Of a stretch of 64,000 nt of DNA, positions 1-7,768 are shown in pieces (positions within the stretch are counted from its first letter, which is position 1; each line of letters opens with the position of its first letter). Source of the DNA: Chloroflexota bacterium (lineage in GTDB: Bacteria; Chloroflexota; Anaerolineae; Aggregatilineales; Phototrophicaceae); contig JAIUNI010000001.1 in assembly GCA_020161935.1 (NCBI GenBank), forward strand, positions 1,364,001 through 1,428,000. Reading direction: 5' to 3'. The notes beneath the pieces were generated by a model that had not been told where the DNA came from, did not search any database, and was given only the letters and a program-made list of their open reading frames with translations. The position numbers were made by a program, and so were the translations under genes.

Positions 1-1
1 T

Positions 2-409
2 TTGCTGGCGGTTCTCGTCAGCCAACCGGATAAAATGCGCCAGACGTTCCGTAAAGTCATGCTTGGCCTTGCGGCTTTCAGTGGGCTGTTAGCAATTGTC
101 TTCACTCTGTTCTCCCCTCTCATCCTGAACCGCACCTATGGCGCGGATTTCACTGCTGCTGCTGCAACCTTGCAAATCAGCATGTGGGCGCTCGTACCCT
201 CGCTCCTCCGTGCGGGATTAACCCTTTATTGGTATGCTCAATCACGTGAACAACTTACCAATCAGGTCATCGCAATGATGCTTGTGGTGCAGTTAGCACT
301 CAGTTTGTGGCTGATACCGACTTACGGCGCGTATGGCGCGGCGTGGGGTGTCCTCGGCAGCGAACTACTTGGGGTCGTCCTACTCATGTTACCGTTCCGA
401 CAAAGATGA
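2..409 (+). CDS. Polysaccharide flippase (Wzx/MATE-like), C-terminal part
   Basis: The reading frame is open at the left edge, so only the last ~135 residues are visible and the true start lies outside the window. The fragment is almost entirely hydrophobic, with four likely membrane spans. The stretch 'NRTYGADFTAAA' followed by hydrophobic helices is typical of the C-terminal half of oligosaccharide flippases of the polysaccharide biosynthesis protein family, where a GxxF segment separates helices. Such proteins move lipid-linked glycans across the cytoplasmic membrane. The next gene begins 3 bases after the stop and encodes a membrane glycosyltransferase, which fits an envelope-glycan operon. 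Family is likely; substrate unknown. Confidence 0.6.
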   Translation: MLAVLVSQPDKMRQTFRKVMLGLAAFSGLLAIVFTLFSPLILNRTYGADFTAAAATLQISMWALVPSLLRAGLTLYWYAQSREQLTNQVIAMMLVVQLALSLWLIPTYGAYGAAWGVLGSELLGVVLLMLPFRQR

Positions 410-412
410 AGT

Positions 413-1927
413 ATGTACAGGGCAAAATGGGGTTCGGTTTACACCCAGATTAGTTGGATGGCGGGTTTGTTCGCCCTCAGCTTGCTCCTGCGCCTCCTCA
501 TTTTACGACCCACAGCGTTCGATGGCCTCTATGGTCAAGATGCTTATGCCTATTATGACTACGCGCAAAGCATTCAGACGAGCTTACAAACCGTATCGCC
601 TTTGCCGCCCTTCTTCTGGCCGCTCGGCTATCCAATGTTAATCGCGCTCGGTCAAGCCATCACCGGAACTCAACCTGCAATCGCCCAGACCATCAACCTC
701 CTGCTCGGCGCGGCCTTATCGCCTCTCGTCTATTTCATCACGCGCCAACCCGGTAGAAGCCATTTTGCATCTGTCTCAGCAGCGCTCATCATAACCTTTT
801 GTGGGCAGGCACTACAATCCAGCATGGTAATTATGAGCGATATTCCCGCGCTGTTTTGGGGAACGCTCAGTGCAGCCCTCCTTGTGACCTATATCAGTGC
901 CTTCAATAATCATCAGCGGTCAGGTCGTTGGCTGGTTCTTGCTGCGGTGACATTCATATTTGCAGTCCTCACCCGTTGGCTGTATCTCATCCTCGCCGTT
1001 CCCTTTGGATTCGCCCTGCTCATTACATGGCGCGGTCAAGTCCCGCGGCGTGCGGTCACTGTGGCGCTGCTCGCTTCCGGCCTCGTCTATCTGCCCCAGT
1101 TCCTATTCAGCCGTACCAACCCCGCACCGACCCTCAACCACGAATGGGTGGAAGGTTGGTCTATTGCCAACGTCGTCAGCAGCAGTTTCACCAACCCCGA
1201 TGGGCATTTTGACTATGAGAAGTTGAACGCCGTTTATTATGCCCAACCCTACTACGACTCGTATTATCTTTCGCCGCTGTTCACACCATTCATTCTCGTT
1301 GGATTATGGACGCTCTATAAAACCAGCCGCTGGCGAGTGATTCTGATCGGCGGTTGGGTGCTGCTCCCGTACCTATTTCTCGCCGGTATCCCGTACCAAA
1401 ATATCCGCTTTCCCCTTATCGTCACTCCGGCTGTAGCACTGCTCGTCGGCATCGGCCTAGATATCACACTGACTTTCCTGCACCGCCACCCAATAAGCCG
1501 TTTACCTCGTCGTATCATGCCGATATTCATTATGCTTCTCCTGATATTCGGCCTCACTCACATGGGGTTACACGCCACTGAAGTGATTAGCACGTTCATC
1601 ACCAACCAGCAGCAGGACAAACTTGCGGCTAAATGGGCGGGTGCATATATCCCTGCCAAGTCGACCGTCTATACCTTCGGCCTCACGCTCACCCTCAAGC
1701 ACTACACCGCCCTCAACATCTATGAGCTATACTACGAAACACCGGATACACTAGCTGATAAGTGGCAGCGCGGGAAAGCCGATTATCTACTCATCAACGT
1801 CTGGAATATCGAAAACCAGTGGGCAGGTCGCGACCCGCAAGCCGATTATCATTGGCTGCGTGATCAGCGCGGCCTAATACGTCTGGGGAAGTACAACAAC
1901 TACACCTTATTCAAAATACGAGGTTAA
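413..1927 (+). CDS. GT39-like membrane glycosyltransferase (ArnT/PMT type)
   Basis: This 504-residue protein has about 11-12 hydrophobic spans. Near the N-terminus 'YGQDAYAYYDYA' supplies the acidic residue that GT-C enzymes carry in the first extracytoplasmic loop. It is followed by a proline-rich 'PLPPFFWPLGYP' loop typical of the ArnT/PMT superfamily, which transfers sugar from a polyprenyl-phosphate donor on the outer face of the membrane. The C-terminal ~100 residues are a small soluble domain. The gene is packed between the flippase (3-base gap) and the OsmC gene (2-base gap), so all are probably co-transcribed. Acceptor and sugar cannot be told from sequence. Confidence 0.7.
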   Translation: MYRAKWGSVYTQISWMAGLFALSLLLRLLILRPTAFDGLYGQDAYAYYDYAQSIQTSLQTVSPLPPFFWPLGYPMLIALGQAITGTQPAIAQTINLLLGAALSPLVYFITRQPGRSHFASVSAALIITFCGQALQSSMVIMSDIPALFWGTLSAALLVTYISAFNNHQRSGRWLVLAAVTFIFAVLTRWLYLILAVPFGFALLITWRGQVPRRAVTVALLASGLVYLPQFLFSRTNPAPTLNHEWVEGWSIANVVSSSFTNPDGHFDYEKLNAVYYAQPYYDSYYLSPLFTPFILVGLWTLYKTSRWRVILIGGWVLLPYLFLAGIPYQNIRFPLIVTPAVALLVGIGLDITLTFLHRHPISRLPRRIMPIFIMLLLIFGLTHMGLHATEVISTFITNQQQDKLAAKWAGAYIPAKSTVYTFGLTLTLKHYTALNIYELYYETPDTLADKWQRGKADYLLINVWNIENQWAGRDPQADYHWLRDQRGLIRLGKYNNYTLFKIRG

Positions 1928-1929
1928 TC

Positions 1930-2445
1930 ATGGCAAAACTCGATAGTTACATCGCCCGCAAAAGTGAAGCCCTCACCGCCCGCCGCGAAGACTGGACGGC
2001 GAACCCTGAAAAAGCCGTCGCCACCATCCGTGCCTCATCAAAGGTCGCCGGCATCACCGGAATCCGCCCCACCAAAATGGGCGACTACACCATCGTCAGC
2101 GACTCCGCGCCGGGGTTGGCAGGGTTCTCGCTTGGCCCGACCTCGCCCGAAATGCTGCTCGGTGCGCTGGCAAGCTGCCTCGTCCACACCTATCTTATCC
2201 ACGCCACTTTACTCAACATTCCGATTGATGATGTTGCCATCGAAATTAGCGGAACGCTCGACTACAAACCGGTCGTTGGCCTGCCGTCTGAAAACCGCCC
2301 CGCCTTCTCCGATATTCAATACAACGCGACCGTCGAAAGTCCCGCTGATGCAGCTACCATCGAGCAGCTTCACGCCAGCGTCGAGGCTAACTGTCCAGTA
2401 CTCAACACCATCCGCTACCCCACCAGCATCCAGCGCAGCAGCTAA
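1930..2445 (+). CDS. OsmC/Ohr-family protein
   Basis: The 171-residue product fits OsmC-like peroxide-detoxifying proteins. It has the 'SPEMLLGALASC' helix with the first redox cysteine (Cys83) and a second cysteine in 'EANCPVL' (Cys155), the usual spacing of the catalytic pair. OsmC/Ohr enzymes reduce organic hydroperoxides with thiols in the cytoplasm. The N-terminal ~40 residues are longer than in minimal OsmC. It sits inside a glycan gene run with a 2-base gap upstream and a TAATG overlap with the downstream glycosyltransferase. That suggests co-transcription but no obvious functional link. Substrate unknown. Confidence 0.8.
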   Translation: MAKLDSYIARKSEALTARREDWTANPEKAVATIRASSKVAGITGIRPTKMGDYTIVSDSAPGLAGFSLGPTSPEMLLGALASCLVHTYLIHATLLNIPIDDVAIEISGTLDYKPVVGLPSENRPAFSDIQYNATVESPADAATIEQLHASVEANCPVLNTIRYPTSIQRSS

Positions 2446-3572
2446 TGCGCGTTGGCATCCTGCTCCCCGGCTTCAGCAGCAGCGAGAACGATTGGGCGAT
2501 ACCGGTGCAGCTCAACCTCGTCCGTGAAATGGCGAAGCAGGACGACGTTCGGGTGTTAGCCCTTCGCTACCCCCATCACCGCGACCGCTACACCGTTCAC
2601 GGCGCGGAAGTTTGTTCGCTCGGTGTCGGGCAGGTGCGCGGGTTGCGGCGGCTGGCGCTGTGGGTCGACACGCTGCTCACCCTGCGGCGGCTGCACCGTG
2701 ATCGCCCCTTCGATGTACTCCACGCCATGTGGGCGGATGAAACCGGCCTCATCGCCACATGGGCGGGGCGCTGGCTCGGCGTTCCAGTCGTGGTGTCCAT
2801 CGCGGGTGGCGAGTTGGTCGGCTTCGATGACATCAACTACGGCCTTCAACGCAGCCCCTTCAGCCGGTGGATTGTCGGTCAAGCGTTGCATGGTGCTGAC
2901 CGCGTGGCCGCCGCCTGCACCTATGCCGCGCGTCTCATTCCGCAGGCTGGCTATCAACTTTCGCCGGACAAAACGCGCATCATCACCTTAGGCATGGATA
3001 CGACTGTGTTCCGCCCATCAGAACGCCCGATCAGCAGCAAAAAACTCATCCACGCCGCCTCGCTCGTCCCAGTTAAAGATCAGGCAACGCTGCTCCGTGC
3101 GCTTGCCCGTCTGGACGAGTCCATCACCCTCGACATCATCGGCACGGGGCCGCAAGAACCGCATCTCCGCTCCCTCGCCGCCGAACTCGGCATCAGCCAG
3201 CGGGTGCGCTTCGTCGGTGCAGTGCCGCATCTCGAAACCCCTGCTTACTACCAGCAAGCCGCGCTCAACATCTTGTGTTCGCGTCACGAGGGATTAGGCA
3301 TGGTAACGCTCGAAGCCGCCGCCTGTGGCATACCCACCGTTGGCACAACTGTCGGCCTCCTGCCCGATCACCCCGCGCTCGGCATCAGTGTGACAGTGGG
3401 TGATGACGCAGCACTCGCTTCGGCTGTTCAATTGTTACTTGATGATGAACAAAAACGGGCAGCGTTGGGTGCAGCCGCCCGTAACTTGGTCGAGGAACAC
3501 TTTACCATTCAAGAAACCGTGCGCCAGTTCCGAGCGTTATATGCCGAACTGGTCGCTAACAAATCTCACTAA
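2445..3572 (+). CDS. GT4-family glycosyltransferase (GT-B fold)
   Basis: The 375-residue cytoplasmic protein has the two Rossmann-like halves of a GT-B enzyme. The N-terminal half includes 'VVSIAGGELVGF'. The C-terminal Glycos_transf_1 half begins near residue 190 and contains 'LDIIGTGPQEPHL', 'VRFVGAVPHLETPAYYQQA' and the nucleotide-sugar motif 'SRHEGLGMVTLEAAACGIPTVGT', with the E-x7-E signature. Enzymes of this family use NDP-sugars to build lipid- or polymer-linked glycans. Its ATG overlaps the OsmC stop by one base. The next gene converges from the opposite strand, overlapping by about 4 bases, so this closes the left-hand operon. Confidence 0.85.
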   Translation: MRVGILLPGFSSSENDWAIPVQLNLVREMAKQDDVRVLALRYPHHRDRYTVHGAEVCSLGVGQVRGLRRLALWVDTLLTLRRLHRDRPFDVLHAMWADETGLIATWAGRWLGVPVVVSIAGGELVGFDDINYGLQRSPFSRWIVGQALHGADRVAAACTYAARLIPQAGYQLSPDKTRIITLGMDTTVFRPSERPISSKKLIHAASLVPVKDQATLLRALARLDESITLDIIGTGPQEPHLRSLAAELGISQRVRFVGAVPHLETPAYYQQAALNILCSRHEGLGMVTLEAAACGIPTVGTTVGLLPDHPALGISVTVGDDAALASAVQLLLDDEQKRAALGAAARNLVEEHFTIQETVRQFRALYAELVANKSH

Positions 3573-4270
3573 ATGGTTTTCCACCACACGCCGGTGCATT
3601 CCGGCAGGATGACCCAGTTCTTCCGCACCGCTTCATCTGCCAGCGCGTCACCAAAGAAGAACCGCGTCAGTTGCTCCGCCTCTGCCAGCGACTCAAACCG
3701 GTAATCGGTGCGGATGCTGGTCGACTGGTAGCCGAGGCCGCCTTCTAGCCATGCGTACAGTTCCGCCAAACCCTCGGTCGGCGCTTGCGGGGTCTCGCGT
3801 CCGGTTCCGAGCGTCTCCAGCAGGATAATCGTCCCGCCGGGGCGCACCACCCGCTGCATCTCACCCAGCGCCTTGCCCATCTCATCCCGCCAGCGGTCAG
3901 GGTACCACCCTACCAGATGCCCGAAGCTCCAACCCTCTATCGCCACATCGGCGGACATCGCGCCAGCGGGGACGTTCCGGTTATCGGCAACTTCCGCTGT
4001 CCAGTTGTTCAGTCCGGTCGCCTTCAGCTTGGCAATCGCTACATCCAGCATGTGCTGTGACCCTTCATACGCCCGCAGGCTTTTCACCAGCGGCGCGAGC
4101 ATCAGCGTCAGCCGTCCGGTTCCCGCGCCCCACTCCGCTACATCCAGCCCCGCCAGCGAACGGATGCCTTGCAGTGTCTTGAGGATATTCCCTTCGTAAT
4201 CTTCCCGCTGAATCAACGCTTCGTACTGGTCGGCATGTTGGGCATAAATCGTCTGAAAATGATCAGGCAT
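3569..4270 (-). CDS. Class I SAM-dependent methyltransferase
   Basis: This 233-residue cytoplasmic protein carries the class I methyltransferase core. Motif I is 'VAEWGAGTGRLTL' near residues 45-57. The acidic end of strand 2 is at 'RAYEGS', motif II-like at 'ADVAIEGWSFGHLVGW', and the post-core segment at 'MQRVVRPGGTIILLETLG'. This is the UbiE/COQ5-like arrangement used on small molecules. Its 3' end overlaps the convergent glycosyltransferase gene by a few bases. It is separated from the upstream phosphomannomutase gene by 244 bases holding a hairpin and a two-hairpin repeat, so it may have its own promoter. Substrate unknown. Confidence 0.8.
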   Translation of the reverse strand: MPDHFQTIYAQHADQYEALIQREDYEGNILKTLQGIRSLAGLDVAEWGAGTGRLTLMLAPLVKSLRAYEGSQHMLDVAIAKLKATGLNNWTAEVADNRNVPAGAMSADVAIEGWSFGHLVGWYPDRWRDEMGKALGEMQRVVRPGGTIILLETLGTGRETPQAPTEGLAELYAWLEGGLGYQSTSIRTDYRFESLAEAEQLTRFFFGDALADEAVRKNWVILPECTGVWWKTI

Positions 4271-4300
4271 AATTTGTTCACCATATAATACATAACAGAA

Positions 4301-4319
4301 GGGCGCAGAATATGCGCCC
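4301..4319 (-). terminator. GC-rich hairpin between methyltransferase and PMM/PGM genes
   Basis: GGGCGCA at 4301-4307 is the exact inverse of TGCGCCC at 4313-4319 with a 5-base loop. Read on the minus strand it follows the phosphomannomutase gene and is trailed by TTCTGTTATG. The T-run is weak, so it may be an inefficient terminator or simply a dispersed palindrome. Confidence 0.35.
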
Positions 4320-4420
4320 TATTCATTCGTAACATTCGATCACGGAATCAGCGTGAAACAGGCTGCTTATTATGATTTCGAATGAGTGTGGTAAATAATT
4401 TGACGGTCTACACGCCTTTT

Positions 4421-4490
4421 CGAAGCGCCTTTAGTGCGCTTGTCTGATGGCTAGCTGAGTGGCTTTAGCCCTCAGCGGTGCAACCCGACC
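4421..4490. repeat. Two-hairpin dispersed repeat, copy 1
   Basis: Hairpin A pairs AAGCGC (4423-4428) with GCGCTT (4436-4441) around a CTTTAG loop. Twelve bases later hairpin B pairs GCTGAG-t-GGC (4454-4463) with GCC-CTCAGC (4468-4476) around TTTA. The tail GGTGCAACCCGAC follows. Copy 2 at 15217-15285 has the same layout, spacing and tail but different, still complementary, stems. Confidence 0.7.
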
Positions 4491-4514
4491 AATTACTTGA
4501 CACAAATCCGCACC

Positions 4515-5930
4515 CTAGCTAAACGCCTTGACCTGATCCAGCAGTTTACCTTGATCAACGTCCGGGTACTTGTCCAGCAGCGCCGTAAATATCTTCATGT
4601 ATTCCACGATCTGCTCTTTCGTGTACGCCTCGAACCGCAGCGTAATCGCCGGCTGCGTGTTGCTGGCGCGTACCATGCCCCAGCCGCCGCTAAATGACGC
4701 ACGTACACCGTCAAGCGTAATCACGTCGTACTGCTTCGCCAGAATATCCGAAATCTCTTGGATAATCTGGAACTTGGTCGCATCTGGCGCGGAGAGGATA
4801 ATTTCCGGTGTCGCCACCAGCTTCGGAATCTCGTCAAATATTTGCGAGATTGTCTTGTCCGAGTTCGCGATAATCTCCAGCGTCTTGAGCGCGATCAGCG
4901 GCGCATCGTCGAAGCCGTAATAGTTTTCACCGACGAACAGGTGGCCGCTCACCTCGCCGCCCAACGGCGAACCGATCTCGTGCATCTTCTTCTTCATGAG
5001 GCTGTGTCCGGTCTTCCACATCACCGGCACACCGCCGTACTTCTTAATTTCATCCGGCAGCGCTTGCGAAGCCTTCACGTCGAACACAATCTTTGCCCCC
5101 GGTTGGCGGCTCAGTAAATCCCGTGCCAGCAGCGCCAGCAAACGGTCAGCCGCGATGTGATGCCCGTGGTCGTCAATAAAGCCGCAGCGGTCCGAGTCGC
5201 CGTCGAAGCCCAGACCCAAATCCGCGCCGACTTCCACGACTTTCGCTTCCAAATCTTTGGTGGTTTCAGGATCTTCAGGGTTCGGCAGGTGGTTCGGGTA
5301 GGTGCCGTCCGACTCAAGGTACAAACCGACGACTTCCACACCGAGCTTCTTCAGCACATCGGGGATATACGTGCCGCTCAACCCGTTACCCGCGTCCAGC
5401 ACTACTTTCAACGGGCGGTTGATCTTGACCTTCGAGGCAATCGTGTCCATGTGCTTGTAGATCATCTGTGGGTCGCTGTTGATCTCACCCTGCCCAGTCG
5501 CGAAGGCATCTGTCTGGATGAGCTTCAGCAGCGCCTGAATTTGGTCATCCGCCAGCGCCAGCGACCCATACGCCATCTTAATACCGTTGTAACGGGTATC
5601 AAGGTGGCTGCCCGTAATCATCACACCCGCGCCCTTGCCCGCGTAACTCGCCGAAGCAAAGTACAGGGTCGGGGTCATCACCGCGCCGATGTCGGTCACG
5701 TTCATGCCGGTAGAAGCCAACCCTTCCGCCATCGCCTGTTTAATACCGGGGGATGTCGTGCGGTTGTCGCAGCCCACGAAAACACGGTCGGTCTGGAACT
5801 GCTGAGGCAAATAGGTTCCCAGCGCCTTACCCACCAACCGCGCCAGATCGGGCGTAATTTGCGCTTTCTCGCCGCTAACCGTTCCTCGAATATCGTACTT
5901 GCGGAAAATGGAGGTATCCACCTGCGTCAT
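4515..5930 (-). CDS. Phosphomannomutase/phosphoglucomutase (alpha-D-phosphohexomutase)
   Basis: The 471-residue protein has the four-domain layout of bacterial PMM/PGM enzymes, which interconvert hexose-6-phosphate and hexose-1-phosphate for GDP-mannose or UDP-glucose supply. N-terminal 'FRKYDIRGTV' is typical. The phosphoserine loop is 'TGSHLDTRYNGIKM' (Ser108), the Mg-binding loop 'DGDSDRCG' (Asp243/245/247), the sugar-specificity loop 'GGEVSGH' (324-330), and the C-terminal phosphate loop 'RASNTQP'. Oddities: the near-universal Asn-Pro after the active Ser-His is Leu-Asp here, and the usual DGDGDR is DGDSDR. The key catalytic groups remain, so it is probably active. It likely feeds the envelope glycan genes on both sides. 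Confidence 0.85.
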   Translation of the reverse strand: MTQVDTSIFRKYDIRGTVSGEKAQITPDLARLVGKALGTYLPQQFQTDRVFVGCDNRTTSPGIKQAMAEGLASTGMNVTDIGAVMTPTLYFASASYAGKGAGVMITGSHLDTRYNGIKMAYGSLALADDQIQALLKLIQTDAFATGQGEINSDPQMIYKHMDTIASKVKINRPLKVVLDAGNGLSGTYIPDVLKKLGVEVVGLYLESDGTYPNHLPNPEDPETTKDLEAKVVEVGADLGLGFDGDSDRCGFIDDHGHHIAADRLLALLARDLLSRQPGAKIVFDVKASQALPDEIKKYGGVPVMWKTGHSLMKKKMHEIGSPLGGEVSGHLFVGENYYGFDDAPLIALKTLEIIANSDKTISQIFDEIPKLVATPEIILSAPDATKFQIIQEISDILAKQYDVITLDGVRASFSGGWGMVRASNTQPAITLRFEAYTKEQIVEYMKIFTALLDKYPDVDQGKLLDQVKAFS

Positions 5931-5993
5931 ATAATAAACTCCTTAATACCTTACGAATAGATTTTTGCCTGTAATCTTACCCACTTGTCGCAT

Positions 5994-6590
5994 TTATGAC
6001 GACTGTTGAACCGCGTTCTCGGAAGTCTGGCGTTTGCGCCGCTGGATGTGCATCTGCGCCGTCACCCGCAGCAAATCGCGGCAGGCGGCTTGCAGTGTCG
6101 CGCCTTGTCCCAGCATATCCATCGAATCGCGGTCACTCGTCAGCCGTGTTTGGAAACGTACATCCGCGATCTCAACCGGTTCATAAATAATCGTCAGCGC
6201 CCAAGTCGGCGCACAGGCAATTTGGAACAACTCGATCATCTGGTTGAAAACGGTACGAGTCACCCCGTCCAACCATTCATCATCCCCGTAATTAGAGGGG
6301 CGGCGCAGCATCGCCTCGCGCGATTCAAAAATCACGTGCTTCCGGTCAATCAGTGCCCACAACTCCCGCAGCGCCGCTGGCATTGACAGTTTATCCGTCA
6401 CCTGCTCAGTGTTTTGCCCCCACACCGCATAGGCATTCCATTGGATAGCATCGCCGTTAGCTACCGCCCGCAGCGTCAGCGAGGCATCCAACCGATACTG
6501 CAACCGCAAATATCCGATGGTCGCCTCCCATGCCAGCAGCCCGTTCGCGGGGCGCTGCGGCATCGGGCGGGCATTGAGCGTGGCAGGCAT
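5994..6590 (-). CDS. Hypothetical protein, probably soluble
   Basis: I do not recognise this 198-residue protein. It has no signal peptide or membrane span. It is tryptophan-rich in the first half ('LLAWEATIGYLRLQYRLD', 'IQWNAYAVWGQN', 'ELWALID'), with a mixed alpha/beta pattern and a basic C-terminal tail (QRRKRQ). Its stop lies 63 bases from the upstream phosphohexomutase start, and its start is 2 bases from the end of the esterase gene upstream of it on the minus strand. It therefore probably belongs to an esterase-hypothetical transcript. No catalytic motif is evident. Confidence 0.6.
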   Translation of the reverse strand: MPATLNARPMPQRPANGLLAWEATIGYLRLQYRLDASLTLRAVANGDAIQWNAYAVWGQNTEQVTDKLSMPAALRELWALIDRKHVIFESREAMLRRPSNYGDDEWLDGVTRTVFNQMIELFQIACAPTWALTIIYEPVEIADVRFQTRLTSDRDSMDMLGQGATLQAACRDLLRVTAQMHIQRRKRQTSENAVQQSS

Positions 6591-6592
6591 GT

Positions 6593-7765
6593 CTATTGCT
6601 CCCTGAAAAACGTATGCGCCAAAAAGCGATCCAAATAATACTGCGCGAGCTGCGCCCCTAACCCGAACGTCACGCCGTCAAAGCCATGCCGCGCCCACGG
6701 TATCCGCAGCAGCACGAACGGGTTCTCGGTCAGCGTCAACCGCCGGCTGATCTGGTCGCCGTCACTGTACGGCACAATCGTGTCCATCATCCCTTCCACC
6801 AAAAATAGTGGTGGCAGCTTGCCAAATGGTTGGTCAACCGGATTCGCTGCCGTATATTCATCCCGTAGCTGCTCCCACGGGCCGCCCATCAGGTTGTAAA
6901 CCGGCGAGGCGTTGGTTAGGTTTTCGTATTTAAGATCGGTCGGCGTATAAAACCCGATCACCGCTTGCACCTGTGTCGCCGCGTCCGCCTTCAATGCCGT
7001 CATCAGCGCGATGTGCGCTCCTGCCGAACGTCCGAGCAGCGCAATGCGGCGCGGGTCAACGTTGTACTCACCCGCGCAGTCCCGCACCCATTGAAGCGCC
7101 GTTCGTGCGTCTTCCAATTGTGCAGGCCACAGCGCCGTGCCGGATAGACGGTACTGAATATCGAACACCACAAAACCCAAGTTCGCGAGGTAACGGTGTG
7201 TCGGCTCAAAATACTCCTGCTTATCGCCGTTCCGCCACCCGCCACCGTGGATTGCGATAATCGCCGGATAGGTTGTTCCGATAACAGGCTTCGTCATCGG
7301 CTCATACACATCCAGTTTCAGCGGCTTTCCATTCGGCGAGGCGTACACAATATCGCGCCACACCCGCGCCCGTGCTGCCCGCAAATGCGAACCAAATAGG
7401 TTGGGCAGCGCCACCGTCACCGGCAGCAGTCGGTGTTGCACCACCAGTGGGATTTCCGACTCGTAACCCTTACCGAGTCCGGCCTTCATTGCCGAGGCCG
7501 CATCTTCAACCGTCGCCCGGTACTCCATCAGCGGTTTGGCAGCCAATATCGCGCCAATGCCGCCTGTAATCACCCCGAACCACAGCTTCGGCTTGCCCAC
7601 CAGCGACCACACGACCGCGACCACACCTAAAAGCGCAGTCAGCCACGGCAGTTCGCTGGCGGCGAGTTGTACAATACTCCACGAACCGCCCAAATCCTTG
7701 GATACGGTCAGAATACCAGCCACCGCCGAAAATAAACCTAACAAACGGGTTATAAAACGCCGCAA
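6593..7765 (-). CDS. Membrane-anchored alpha/beta hydrolase (esterase/lipase type)
   Basis: The first ~90 of 390 residues form two or three membrane spans. The remainder is an alpha/beta-hydrolase of the hormone-sensitive-lipase/carboxylesterase type. The oxyanion motif is 'IHGGGW', the nucleophile elbow 'GRSAGAH' (GxSxG), the acid probably the Asp in 'MMDTIVPYSDG', and the base in 'WARHGFDG'. These enzymes hydrolyse acyl esters; the anchored position suggests action on lipids or surface acyl groups. It lies 3 bases after the Clp-like ATPase gene on the same strand, so the Clp gene, this gene and the 5994-6590 gene look like one transcript. Substrate unknown. Confidence 0.8.
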   Translation of the reverse strand: MRRFITRLLGLFSAVAGILTVSKDLGGSWSIVQLAASELPWLTALLGVVAVVWSLVGKPKLWFGVITGGIGAILAAKPLMEYRATVEDAASAMKAGLGKGYESEIPLVVQHRLLPVTVALPNLFGSHLRAARARVWRDIVYASPNGKPLKLDVYEPMTKPVIGTTYPAIIAIHGGGWRNGDKQEYFEPTHRYLANLGFVVFDIQYRLSGTALWPAQLEDARTALQWVRDCAGEYNVDPRRIALLGRSAGAHIALMTALKADAATQVQAVIGFYTPTDLKYENLTNASPVYNLMGGPWEQLRDEYTAANPVDQPFGKLPPLFLVEGMMDTIVPYSDGDQISRRLTLTENPFVLLRIPWARHGFDGVTFGLGAQLAQYYLDRFLAHTFFREQ

Positions 7766-7768
7766 GAT

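Noticed and set aside
5157..5960. A 267-codon plus-strand frame opposite the phosphohexomutase gene
   Set aside because: Antisense shadow of a conserved enzyme; no recognisable motif.
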